Shown here: one piece after another, positions 1-7,361 of the stretch
How positions within the stretch are numbered: the stretch's first letter is position 1
Layout: each line of letters starts with the position of its first letter
Source: Clostridium_AI sp964409685
Lineage (GTDB): Bacteria; Bacillota; Clostridia; Lachnospirales; Lachnospiraceae
Assembly (NCBI GenBank): GCA_964409685.1
Contig: CAYPEJ010000020.1
Coordinates: 24,683-88,682, forward strand
Direction: 5' to 3'
Length of the DNA stretch: 64,000 nucleotides
Made by a program: the position numbers and the translations under genes
The notes under the pieces: model-generated
The model's input: the letters and a program-made list of their open reading frames with translations, nothing else
Database searches by the model: none
What the model was told of the DNA's origin: nothing

Positions 1-1121
1 AATATTTTACCATACTCCATCTTTACACCACTTACAGCAGCACAATAAACAATTTTTGCTTTCTTAATATCAATTATTACTGTATATGAAGTGCTTCGTT
101 TCTTTCTATCAGAAATCGTTCCACATAATAAATTACCACACCTATAGAAGTACTCATCAGTAACTCCCATTTCAGGGGTAATCTTATTATTCATTGTTAA
201 ATCTAAGTCAATCGAATTCTGTAACTCCAAATCATCCGTAAAGTAATCCATAAACAACTTGTCAAACTCTGAATGTAGACCAACAATTCCAGTATCTGTT
301 TTTACTAATCTCCATAACAATCCTTGCATCTCGTTGCTTATTAATTCATTATTATTCAAATCATATCTCAATAAAACACTTTTACCTTTATCTCTCTCAT
401 ATTCTTTAACAGAATCATGAACCCCCTTCTCTCCATCCCACAAATATACATAATTTTGGTCAACGAAAATATAAGTATATTTCAACTGACGCTCTACAAA
501 CCCCACTTTCTTACAAGGCACCATATATTTTTCATCAGTTAAGTTCTGGCTCATATTAATTTTGCTTATCCATATATTTTTCTCATCTTTCGCGTACAGA
601 TATAGCAAATCATTGTCTAACTGCATACTAGACAACATATCACATGAACCATATTCTGTTTTATCTAGTTCAATTGATTCCACTTTTAAATCTACACGAT
701 TAAAAATAATAACTTTCCAGTACCTATTGCTATATCCATTAAGAAGCATAACTTCATATTTTTCATTTTTATCATATAAAAAAACTTGTCCATAGTCTAG
801 AATATCCTCGCGGTTCAAGTCAGAATACTTTTCAATCCTGTCAAACATTTTACAATCATATACATTGTAACAGGTACTCTTGACTTCTACCTTTTCGTCT
901 AAAATTGCGTCCTTTTTATTAGCATTCACCACAACGCATTTCCCACCAATATCTCCTAATGTCTCATAAAAAATAAACTCATTAAAATCCTCTTTTTCAA
1001 GTTCATTAATCCATACCTTTACTTTAATTGGATTACTATTTCTAAAAAAATAAGTACAAGTACATAGCAACAAAATAATAATTATTCCGATACTAATGAA
1101 TACTGCATATCTTCTTTTCAT
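1..1121 (-). CDS. membrane-anchored extracytoplasmic protein, 3'-truncated by window edge
   Basis: An open frame runs leftward from an ATG at 1121 to the first base of the window without a stop, giving at least 373 residues, so the C-terminus lies outside. It begins MKRRYAVFISIGIIIILLL, a short basic start plus one hydrophobic segment (about residues 5-25), then a soluble region rich in Tyr, Asp, Lys and short strand-like repeats (for example YVYLWDGEKGVHD), suggesting an anchored beta-rich, possibly propeller-like domain outside the cell. A weak GGGAAGAAG ribosome site precedes the ATG. I do not recognise the family; the propeller idea is inference. It is transcribed in the same direction as the por operon but separated from it by a terminator. 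Confidence 0.75.
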   Translation of the reverse strand, partial: MKRRYAVFISIGIIIILLLCTCTYFFRNSNPIKVKVWINELEKEDFNEFIFYETLGDIGGKCVVVNANKKDAILDEKVEVKSTCYNVYDCKMFDRIEKYSDLNREDILDYGQVFLYDKNEKYEVMLLNGYSNRYWKVIIFNRVDLKVESIELDKTEYGSCDMLSSMQLDNDLLYLYAKDEKNIWISKINMSQNLTDEKYMVPCKKVGFVERQLKYTYIFVDQNYVYLWDGEKGVHDSVKEYERDKGKSVLLRYDLNNNELISNEMQGLLWRLVKTDTGIVGLHSEFDKLFMDYFTDDLELQNSIDLDLTMNNKITPEMGVTDEYFYRCGNLLCGTISDRKKRSTSYTVIIDIKKAKIVYCAAVSGVKMEYGKI

Positions 1122-1187
1122 AACTTCTTCCCTTTCCAACTTATGTTCATGCATAATAATTCTCTTTTACAAATACCTTTTTTATGT

Positions 1188-1234
1188 AAAAAAGTAGTTC
1201 CATTTATAGGTATTCCTAACAAATAGAACTACTT
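1188..1234 (-). terminator. intrinsic terminator after the por operon
   Basis: Arms AAGTAGTTC (1192-1200) and GAACTACTT (1226-1234) form a 9-bp stem, extended by four pairs past one mismatch. Read on the minus strand it ends in a T6 run (1188-1193). It sits about 50 nt past the last por gene. Confidence 0.8.
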
Positions 1235-1281
1235 CTTTAATAACTATATTTTTCTCATGTAAATATTTACCATATTAATTC

Positions 1282-2229
1282 CTATTTATTTCGAGCACAT
1301 TTATACTGTAAATCTTCCCAACGACGATCTACTTCTGCCTGGAACTGCTCTAACAAATGCTCATTTCCTTTCTTGAACAAATGTTTAAAACGTCCTTGTT
1401 CTTTCAAGAAATCTTCAATCGGAAGTTTCTTCTTTGGTTCATATGTTAATGACCATTTGCCGTGATCTACCTCGAACATTGGCCAGTAGCATGTATCCAT
1501 AGCTAACTGACAGATCTTCATAATCTCAGAAGTCTCATATCTCCATCCTCTAGGACATGGAGTCATGATATTTAAGAAACATGCACCTTCTGTATAAATC
1601 GCTTTCTCTGCCTTTTCATGTAGGTCTTTAAAGTTGCTTGTAAATGTAGTCTGTGCCACATAAGGAACATCATGATCTGCAATAATACTCGCTAAGTCTT
1701 TACGATTCTGCATTTTACCATTGGATTGTTTTCCAACTGGTGTTGTAGTCGTATCAGCATACATAGGTGTAGCCGAGGAACGTTGAATACCTGTGTTCAT
1801 ATAAGCTCCGTTGTCGTAGCAAACGTAAACCATATCGTGTCCACGTTCCATTGCTCCTGACAAGGACTGGAATCCGATATCGTAAGTTCCGCCATCTCCA
1901 CCAAATGTGATGAATTTATAGGTAACATCTTCTGGAATTCTTCCACGTTTCTTTAATGCTTTGTATGCTGTTTCTACACCACTTAGGGTTGCGCCTGCAT
2001 TTTCAAATGCATTATGAATATAACTGTCTTCCCAAGCTGTGTATGGGTACATAAAGGATGATACTTCAAGACATCCTGTTGCATTTCCAATTACGGCATG
2101 ATCGCCTTCATGTAGTGCGCGAAGTACGGCACGCACGCCGATGGTTGCGCCACATCCTGCACACATACGGTGTCCAGGTGTTAAACGCTCTGGTTTATTC
2201 ATAACTTCTTTTAAATTATAGTTACTCAT
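1282..2229 (-). CDS. porB: 2-oxoacid:ferredoxin oxidoreductase (pyruvate type), beta subunit
   Basis: 315 residues. This is the thiamine-diphosphate-binding subunit of a four-subunit pyruvate (or related 2-oxoacid) ferredoxin oxidoreductase, which converts the 2-oxoacid and CoA to acyl-CoA, CO2 and reduced ferredoxin. The N-terminus carries the cluster-ligating motif HRMCAGCGATIG; GGDGGTYDIG followed by YDNGAYMNTG forms the ThDP/Mg site; a further Cys is in PCPRGW. Last gene of a gamma-delta-alpha-beta operon, 24 bp after porA, with GGAG 7 nt before its ATG. Substrate specificity (pyruvate or branched-chain 2-oxoacid) cannot be settled from sequence alone, but pyruvate is the likely choice in a fermentative clostridium. 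Confidence 0.92.
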   Translation of the reverse strand: MSNYNLKEVMNKPERLTPGHRMCAGCGATIGVRAVLRALHEGDHAVIGNATGCLEVSSFMYPYTAWEDSYIHNAFENAGATLSGVETAYKALKKRGRIPEDVTYKFITFGGDGGTYDIGFQSLSGAMERGHDMVYVCYDNGAYMNTGIQRSSATPMYADTTTTPVGKQSNGKMQNRKDLASIIADHDVPYVAQTTFTSNFKDLHEKAEKAIYTEGACFLNIMTPCPRGWRYETSEIMKICQLAMDTCYWPMFEVDHGKWSLTYEPKKKLPIEDFLKEQGRFKHLFKKGNEHLLEQFQAEVDRRWEDLQYKCARNK

Positions 2230-2253
2230 CTGTATTCTCCAATCTTATGCGTT

Positions 2254-3435
2254 CTACTTTCTAAGTCCTACGTATTGATACTGTTCGACTGTTTTACCGT
2301 TTTCTTCTGCAAATTGTAGTTCTGCGAAGATTTCATTTACATCTTCTACGGTAAAATCTCTTCCTGCTAAGCCGTAAATGTAGTTTACCGCAGTAATCAT
2401 AACTCGGTTGCGGAATAAACCAGCCATTACTTCACTACCTAGAGGACCGCCGTGACCGTTATAACTTTCGGTACGATCCATAATAGCAACAGCTTTACAA
2501 TTTCTAAGCGCATGTGCCAGCTCGTCTGCTGGGAATGGACGAAATACTCTAAGTTTGATTACACCGACTTTTTTGCCTGCCGCACGTAAATCATCAACTG
2601 CTTGTTTTGCAGTTCCAGCAGCAGAACCAATTAGTAACATAATGTAATCTGCGTCCTCTGTTCTATATTCTTCAAAAAGTCCATAACTTCTACCAGATAG
2701 TGCTTCGAACTTTTTCGCTACTTCTAGGATAACTTCTTTGGAATTTTCCAAAGCAATTTCTTGATTTTTCTTTGCTTCCATTGCATAGTTAGATACAGAA
2801 TATGGTCCAACTGCAATAGGTTTTCCTGGATTTAGTAAGAATTCTTCAGGATTGTATTCTCCTACGAACTCTTTTACTTCTTGATCTTCTAATAATTCGA
2901 TATTCATTACTGCGTGGCTTGTGATAAAACCATCTTGGCAAATCATAATAGGAAGATGTACTCTTGGGTCTTCTGCAATCGGATACGCTTGTACGAAGTT
3001 ATCGTATACTTCTTGATTGCTTTCTGCGTAAATCTGAATCCATCCTGTATCTCTTGCACCCATACCATCGGAGTGGTCACAGTTGATATTGATAGGACCA
3101 GATAAAGTACGATTTACTAATGCCAATGCACATGGCATACGGTTACTTGCTGCAAGAAGTAATTCTTCCCACATAAGAGCAAGACCTGCGGAACTTGTTG
3201 CTGTTAAACTTCTCGCACCTGCCGCTTGTGCGCCGATTGTTGCACTCATTGAGGAGTGTTCACTTTCTACTGCGATGAATTCTGTGTCCATCTCGCCATT
3301 TGCTATGTAAGTGGAAACCATTTGTGGAATCTCTGTAGATGGTGTAATAGGGAATGCTGGCATAACGTCTGGATTTATCTGACGAATTGCATAAGAAACT
3401 GCCTCATTTCCTGACATACGTTCTTTTTTAGCCAT
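2254..3435 (-). CDS. porA: 2-oxoacid:ferredoxin oxidoreductase (pyruvate type), alpha subunit
   Basis: 393 residues, normal for a separate alpha subunit. The N-terminal pyrimidine-binding domain has AFPITPSTEIPQ and the stretch VESEHSSMSATIGAQAAGAR followed by TATSSAGLALM, both typical of this family; the C-terminal part (about 250-393) is the transketolase-C-like domain with DRTESYNGHGGPLGSEV. It pairs with porB to form the catalytic ThDP core. The start follows the porD stop by 2 nt (the stop lies inside the ribosome-site spacer, GGAGGGC), so the two are translationally coupled. Confidence 0.92.
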   Translation of the reverse strand: MAKKERMSGNEAVSYAIRQINPDVMPAFPITPSTEIPQMVSTYIANGEMDTEFIAVESEHSSMSATIGAQAAGARSLTATSSAGLALMWEELLLAASNRMPCALALVNRTLSGPININCDHSDGMGARDTGWIQIYAESNQEVYDNFVQAYPIAEDPRVHLPIMICQDGFITSHAVMNIELLEDQEVKEFVGEYNPEEFLLNPGKPIAVGPYSVSNYAMEAKKNQEIALENSKEVILEVAKKFEALSGRSYGLFEEYRTEDADYIMLLIGSAAGTAKQAVDDLRAAGKKVGVIKLRVFRPFPADELAHALRNCKAVAIMDRTESYNGHGGPLGSEVMAGLFRNRVMITAVNYIYGLAGRDFTVEDVNEIFAELQFAEENGKTVEQYQYVGLRK

Positions 3436-3437
3436 AG

Positions 3438-3740
3438 TTATTTGCCCTCCTTCATTTCAATTGCGTTGAAAGGACATACTTTGGCGCAGATGCCGCATCC
3501 CTTACAATGGTCATAATCAAATTCTTTACGTTTGGAATTCTCTACTGGAATACTTCCATCTGGACAAACTGGTGCGCATAGTAAGCACTGTTTACAAAGT
3601 TCTGGATGAAAAATTGGTGTGTTTGTTCTCCACTCTCCTGTATGAAACTCTTTTGCAGTTCCTCCTGCAAACATCATTAAACCTTCTGTTAAATCTTGAT
3701 GTGGAGTCTGTTCATTAATAGTATGTACGTCTGTTCTCAT
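3438..3740 (-). CDS. porD: 2-oxoacid:ferredoxin oxidoreductase, delta (2x[4Fe-4S] ferredoxin-like) subunit
   Basis: 100 residues. Two ferredoxin motifs are visible, CKQCLLCAPVCP and CKGCGICAKVCP, each able to hold one [4Fe-4S] cluster; they carry electrons from the ThDP core to free ferredoxin. The N-terminal 40 residues (TGEWRTNTPIF before the first motif) match the usual delta-subunit leader. The 131-bp gap to porC is AT-rich and contains no gene. Membership of the four-gene operon makes the assignment firm. Confidence 0.92.
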   Translation of the reverse strand: MRTDVHTINEQTPHQDLTEGLMMFAGGTAKEFHTGEWRTNTPIFHPELCKQCLLCAPVCPDGSIPVENSKRKEFDYDHCKGCGICAKVCPFNAIEMKEGK

Positions 3741-3871
3741 TTGCTCTCTCTCTTAAACATGTATTTTTTATTATCTCAAATATCTTATCTGACAGTTATG
3801 CCATGATATCTAAATTTTTCTATCTTATTTTTCTGACTTACTTTTATATATTTATGTGCAATAACACTCTT

Positions 3872-4474
3872 TTACGCTGTTTTCTCAGCTTCTATTGCAG
3901 GTGCAAGAGCCTCTAGTGTCATTGTTAAAGCTTTCATATTACCCTCAATTACTTCTGGTTTCTTTGCAAATTTATGTTGATAACTTGCATGCATCTCTGA
4001 GATAAACTGATTTTGATCCATAACTTCACTTACTGCTACGGCAGCAGCTAACATTGGTGAGTTAGGGAAGTATTTACCTAATGCTTCTACAGAAATCTTT
4101 CTAGCATCTACAGTATATACGCGTCCTTGATAGCCATTTAATAATGGAAGAATTTCTTCTTCACTCTTAGATGTGTTAATAATAATTGCTCCATCTTCTT
4201 TTAGTCCAGCAGTAACATCAACGGATAACAATAATGTCTCGTCAACTACTACTACCAAATCAGGTGTGTAAATATTGGAATGCACGCGGATTTCATTTCT
4301 ACTAATTCTGTTGTATGCGGTAATTGGTGCTCCCATACGCTCTGGACCATACTCTGGAAATCCTTGTACGTATGCGCCTGTTTTAAATGCAACATCTGCT
4401 AATAATAATGCAGCAGTTTTTGCGCCTTGACCGCCTCTTCCATGCCATCTTATTTCTAATCCATTGTCATTCAC
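3872..4474 (-). CDS. porC: 2-oxoacid:ferredoxin oxidoreductase, gamma subunit
   Basis: 200 residues, first gene of the por operon. The motif WHGRGGQGAKTAALLLA near the N-terminus and FPEYGPERMGAPI are hallmarks of the gamma domain, which binds CoA and organises the complex. The start codon is GTG at 4474 with GGAG 8 nt upstream. An ATG two codons further in is less well spaced. The C-terminal region (KKPEVIEGNMKALTMTLEA) is helical and typical. The upstream region holds a candidate promoter and two dyad sites described separately. Confidence 0.92.
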   Translation of the reverse strand: MNDNGLEIRWHGRGGQGAKTAALLLADVAFKTGAYVQGFPEYGPERMGAPITAYNRISRNEIRVHSNIYTPDLVVVVDETLLLSVDVTAGLKEDGAIIINTSKSEEEILPLLNGYQGRVYTVDARKISVEALGKYFPNSPMLAAAVAVSEVMDQNQFISEMHASYQHKFAKKPEVIEGNMKALTMTLEALAPAIEAEKTA

Positions 4475-4538
4475 GATAATCTCTCCTTTTATTTAAATGA
4501 AATTTTTTCATTTTTATCAATAGTTATTTTCATCTACT

Positions 4539-4567
4539 ATAATACCCCCATGTTCATGCAAAGTAAA
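4539..4567 (-). promoter_or_regulatory. candidate promoter of the por operon
   Basis: On the minus strand TTTACT (4562-4567) and TATTAT (4539-4544) are separated by 17 nt, about 60 nt upstream of the porC GTG. The -35 match is weak. Confidence 0.35.
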
Positions 4568-4576
4568 GTGAAAAAA

Positions 4577-4611
4577 TGAACATTATTCAAGTTTAAGATG
4601 AAAAATATTCA
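4577..4611. promoter_or_regulatory. pair of TGAA-N5-TTCA dyads upstream of the por promoter
   Basis: TGAACATTATTCA (4577-4589) and TGAAAAATATTCA (4599-4611) are imperfect 13-bp dyads whose centres are 22 bp apart, two helical turns. They lie just upstream of the candidate por -35. A dimeric regulator binding the same DNA face is an inference; I cannot name the regulator. Confidence 0.4.
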
Positions 4612-4624
4612 CTTTTCATAGATC

Positions 4625-4680
4625 AAAGTGTGTGTTCTACATACTCTCGCGTCTTGTTTACTACTAGGAACACACACTTT
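4625..4680. terminator. 13-bp hairpin upstream of the por operon, terminator-like
   Basis: AAAGTGTGTGTTC (4625-4637) and GAACACACACTTT (4668-4680) are perfectly complementary with a 30-nt loop. Only TTTT follows on the plus strand and TTT on the minus strand, so it may be a weak terminator for the gene at 4751-5008 or a regulatory structure. Confidence 0.5.
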
Positions 4681-4714
4681 TGCCAACGCAAATAAATTTG
4701 CTATAGCCGAGGGG

Positions 4715-4738
4715 GATTCGCTGTACTGTAAGCGAATC
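4715..4738. repeat. 8-bp inverted repeat after the 85-residue gene
   Basis: GATTCGCT (4715-4722) and AGCGAATC (4731-4738) flank an 8-nt loop, 12 nt past the stop of the minus-strand gene at 4751. No T-run follows on the minus strand, so a complete intrinsic terminator is not supported here; with 4625-4680 it may act as a two-hairpin end. Confidence 0.4.
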
Positions 4739-4750
4739 TCCTCTCATGAA

Positions 4751-5008
4751 TTATTCATCAAAATTTACTTGGTATTCTCCTTCAGGTGTTTTCATTGTTA
4801 AGATTCCAAGGTTGAATTCGTCATCCATAATTGTGATGTTGTATTCAAATACTACATCATCTTCAAACTTAGATAATAAGATATACGTTCCGTTGTCTTT
4901 TCCTTCAATTTGATCACAAATATCATTGTATACATCTGCTCCTGAGATGTCTCTTGGATATCCTGAAGATTTAATTTTACTTTCAATTGCTTCGTATAAT
5001 TCGTTCAT
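4751..5008 (-). CDS. small conserved-looking acidic protein of unknown function
   Basis: 85 residues, no signal peptide or membrane segment. It begins MNELYEAIESKIKSSGYPRD and has predicted alternating strands (TYILLSKFEDDVVFEYNITI, ILTMKTPEGEYQVNFDE) after an N-terminal helix; acidic and soluble. A modest AAAGTGAG ribosome site precedes the ATG. I do not recognise a named domain. It is monocistronic: hairpins follow it and the divergent hydrolase gene starts 182 bp upstream. The intact frame and codon use support a real gene. Confidence 0.7.
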   Translation of the reverse strand: MNELYEAIESKIKSSGYPRDISGADVYNDICDQIEGKDNGTYILLSKFEDDVVFEYNITIMDDEFNLGILTMKTPEGEYQVNFDE

Positions 5009-5127
5009 AATGATTTGCTCACTTTCTACTTATGTTTTCTTACATACACTTTCACTTGATGTTATGCATCTTGGTATCATACGCATTTTACGTGAAGGCA
5101 TTTTTCATGAATAATACTAACATTACC

Positions 5128-5159
5128 TTGGTATTCTCGCAACATCCAATTCATATAAT
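5128..5159 (+). promoter_or_regulatory. candidate promoter for the alpha/beta hydrolase
   Basis: A perfect TATAAT lies at 5154-5159. The best -35, TTGGTA at 5128-5133, is 20 nt upstream, longer than ideal. A start near 5166 would exclude ATG codons upstream of 5191. Confidence 0.45.
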
Positions 5160-5190
5160 GTCTAAAAAGAATATGATAAAGGGTATTTTC

Positions 5191-6069
5191 ATGGAATATT
5201 TTATTGAAGTAGAGGAAGGTGTTCAATTATATGTTTTGGATTTGAACCCTGAAGTTGAAGACCAAGAAACCATCGTTTTTCTTCATGGATGGCCACTAAA
5301 TCACCTAGCATTCGAGTATCAATACAATGTCCTTCCGTATCGAAATATTCGCTGTATCGGAATTGATATGCGTGGTTTTGGAAGATCTAGCAAACCAATT
5401 GATGGCTATACATACGACCAAATGGCAGATGATTTACATGCAGTAATGGTTGCATTAGACCTCGATAACGTTGTATTAGGTGGTCATTCTATGGGGGGCG
5501 CAATTGCAGTTCGCTATATGGCACGATACAACCAGGAACGAGTGAAAAAACTCGCCCTTTTTGCTGCCGCTGTTCCGAGCTTAGTACGAAGACCCAATTT
5601 TGAATTTGGACTATCAGAAGAATCCATAACCGATTTTATTAGCCAGACCTATAAGAATCGACCTGAAATGCTTGTGAATTTCTCTTCTATGTTCTTCTTT
5701 CAATTTATTACGCAGTCTATCACCAATTGGTTTATTGATTTGGGATTAGTTGCAGCTGGACATTCTACTGCTTTAGGTGCTGTCGCATTACGGGATGAGA
5801 CCACATTTGCCGATTTACCAAGTATAACAGTGCCTACAATTATTATGCATGGTGTACACGATAAAGTGGCTCTTTACTCGCTTGGTGTTTACTGTAGCCA
5901 GCATATTCAAAATGCAAGACTTGTGCCGTTTGAACTAAGTGGGCATGAGTTGTTCTATGAAGAGAAAGAAAAATTTAATAACACATTGATTGAATTTATC
6001 ACGCAAGAAGATGTTGGAAATAAACCTATTAATAATATTACCGCTAGTAATGGGGTACAGGAACTATAG
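5191..6069 (+). CDS. alpha/beta-fold hydrolase
   Basis: 292 residues from the ATG at 5191, chosen because AAAGGG lies 7 nt upstream and a TATAAT box at 5154-5159 lies inside the longer frame that opens at 5032. Visible motifs: oxyanion-hole LHGWP (residues 31-35), nucleophile elbow GGHSMGG with Ser100, acid region HGVHDK and catalytic His in SGHELFYEE. A cap region around residues 125-180 has aromatic, hydrophobic sequence (SMFFFQFITQSITNWF). This is the fold of esterases, haloperoxidases and epoxide hydrolases; the substrate is not predictable. No signal peptide, so cytoplasmic. It converges on the PsuK-like gene with a shared bidirectional terminator. Confidence 0.88.
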   Translation: MEYFIEVEEGVQLYVLDLNPEVEDQETIVFLHGWPLNHLAFEYQYNVLPYRNIRCIGIDMRGFGRSSKPIDGYTYDQMADDLHAVMVALDLDNVVLGGHSMGGAIAVRYMARYNQERVKKLALFAAAVPSLVRRPNFEFGLSEESITDFISQTYKNRPEMLVNFSSMFFFQFITQSITNWFIDLGLVAAGHSTALGAVALRDETTFADLPSITVPTIIMHGVHDKVALYSLGVYCSQHIQNARLVPFELSGHELFYEEKEKFNNTLIEFITQEDVGNKPINNITASNGVQEL

Positions 6070-6093
6070 CGAATCGGAATTTCCTATGAATCA

Positions 6094-6138
6094 AAAAAGT
6101 GATTTTGCATATCTTCTACACACGCAAAATCACTTTTT
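6094..6138. terminator. bidirectional intrinsic terminator
   Basis: A perfect 15-bp stem: AAAAAGTGATTTTGC (6094-6108) and GCAAAATCACTTTTT (6124-6138), loop 15 nt. A-run and T-run at the two ends let it serve both convergent genes. Confidence 0.9.
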
Positions 6139-6193
6139 ATCTTCATAAATTTTTCATAAACATTCTAACATTTCTATCTCTAGATATTTTTCC

Positions 6194-7147
6194 CTAAAAT
6201 CTTTCAATCATCCAATTCATCTTTTGTAACGCTTCTTCTACCACTTCTTTTCTCATATCTTGATAAATGGTATCTTCTTGAGAAATGGTAAGTGCTGACA
6301 TTGTCATAGCATATTGTACTGCTTCCACTGTTGGAAGATTGTGCATATAACTAAAGCAAAATCCCGCTACACAGGAATCCCCTGCACCTGTTACATTTAC
6401 CACTTTGAATGGGTCTGTCTTCACAACACCTTCCTCTATTCCATCGTTAAAATAAATTCCATCAGCGTCTAAGCTAATAAATACATTTTGAACACCAAGA
6501 CTTCGGAAATATCTGCCTGCCTTCTTCACATCGTCATTTGTGCAAATTGGAAAACCACAAAGTACTTCTGCTTCATGACGATTTGGCTTAATTGTATGGA
6601 ACTTATGAACTAAATGTCTTACTTTTTCCACTTTTGCAGCAGATACTGGATCTAGAATAAAGCGAGTTTTTCCCTCGTATTTTGTTAAAATATATTCCAC
6701 AATCGCTGGATTATCAATGTCTAATACCATGTATTCTGCATTTTCAATAATCTCAGCTTTTGAGTCGATAAATTCCTCTGTTACAAGGTCTGTTATCTTC
6801 ATATCGACAATTGCTGACCGCATTTCGCCTTCTTCATCTAATATAGCCATGTAAGTTGGTGTGGATTCCCCTTCTAAGATCAAAGAATCACTCATATCTA
6901 AATTTAATGTTTTCGCATGTTGTAAAATGCTTTTTCCCTTTTCATCATCTCCCATAATGGAAATGAATTTTGTATTTACATCCAACCTTGCTAAATTCTC
7001 TGCAATGTTTCTACAAACACCACCAAAGGATACCCTAACACTTCCTGGGTTGGAGTCTTTGTCTCTGTATGCTTGATTTGTAAATCCAAAAATGTCATAT
7101 ACAGATACTCCATAAACTAAAATATACGGTCTCTTGTCATTGCTCAT
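6194..7147 (-). CDS. PfkB-family carbohydrate/nucleoside kinase, pseudouridine-kinase-like
   Basis: 317 residues. PfkB (ribokinase-like) kinases phosphorylate a sugar or nucleoside hydroxyl with ATP. N-terminal DSNPGSVRVSFGGVCRNIAE is the substrate-binding GG signature; the DSNPG lead-in followed by GGxxRNIAENLARL is typical of the pseudouridine kinase (PsuK) branch. The C-terminal NVTGAGDSCVAGF carries the GAGD anion hole and catalytic Asp. I chose ATG 7147 because AGGAG lies 9 nt upstream; the frame opens 7 codons earlier at a TTG that overlaps that ribosome site. No psuG glycosidase is adjacent, so the precise substrate is an inference. Confidence 0.85.
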   Translation of the reverse strand: MSNDKRPYILVYGVSVYDIFGFTNQAYRDKDSNPGSVRVSFGGVCRNIAENLARLDVNTKFISIMGDDEKGKSILQHAKTLNLDMSDSLILEGESTPTYMAILDEEGEMRSAIVDMKITDLVTEEFIDSKAEIIENAEYMVLDIDNPAIVEYILTKYEGKTRFILDPVSAAKVEKVRHLVHKFHTIKPNRHEAEVLCGFPICTNDDVKKAGRYFRSLGVQNVFISLDADGIYFNDGIEEGVVKTDPFKVVNVTGAGDSCVAGFCFSYMHNLPTVEAVQYAMTMSALTISQEDTIYQDMRKEVVEEALQKMNWMIERF

Positions 7148-7316
7148 CTCTAAAGCTCTCCTAAACAATTTATATAAGGATATAATATAAAGGATCTCTA
7201 TTCATTTTTCAAGACGGAAATTTTTAGATTTGTGAAATTTTTATAAATTTTTTGTATATTTTCGTTTCAAATGTTACTTTTTCTGTCATAAACGGTAATT
7301 TTGCAGGTATTTCATA

Positions 7317-7325
7317 TGGTATAAT
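7317..7325 (+). promoter_or_regulatory. extended -10 promoter of the GH5 gene
   Basis: TGG followed by TATAAT (7317-7325) is an extended -10 with no good -35, giving a start near 7332 and a leader of about 30 nt before the GAGGAGG ribosome site. Confidence 0.6.
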
Positions 7326-7361
7326 GATAATGTATATTGTAAATAAAGAGGAGGAAACTGT

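Noticed and set aside
4715..4738. Complete intrinsic terminator for the 85-residue gene
   Set aside because: The stem is good but no T-run follows on the minus strand; kept only as an inverted repeat.
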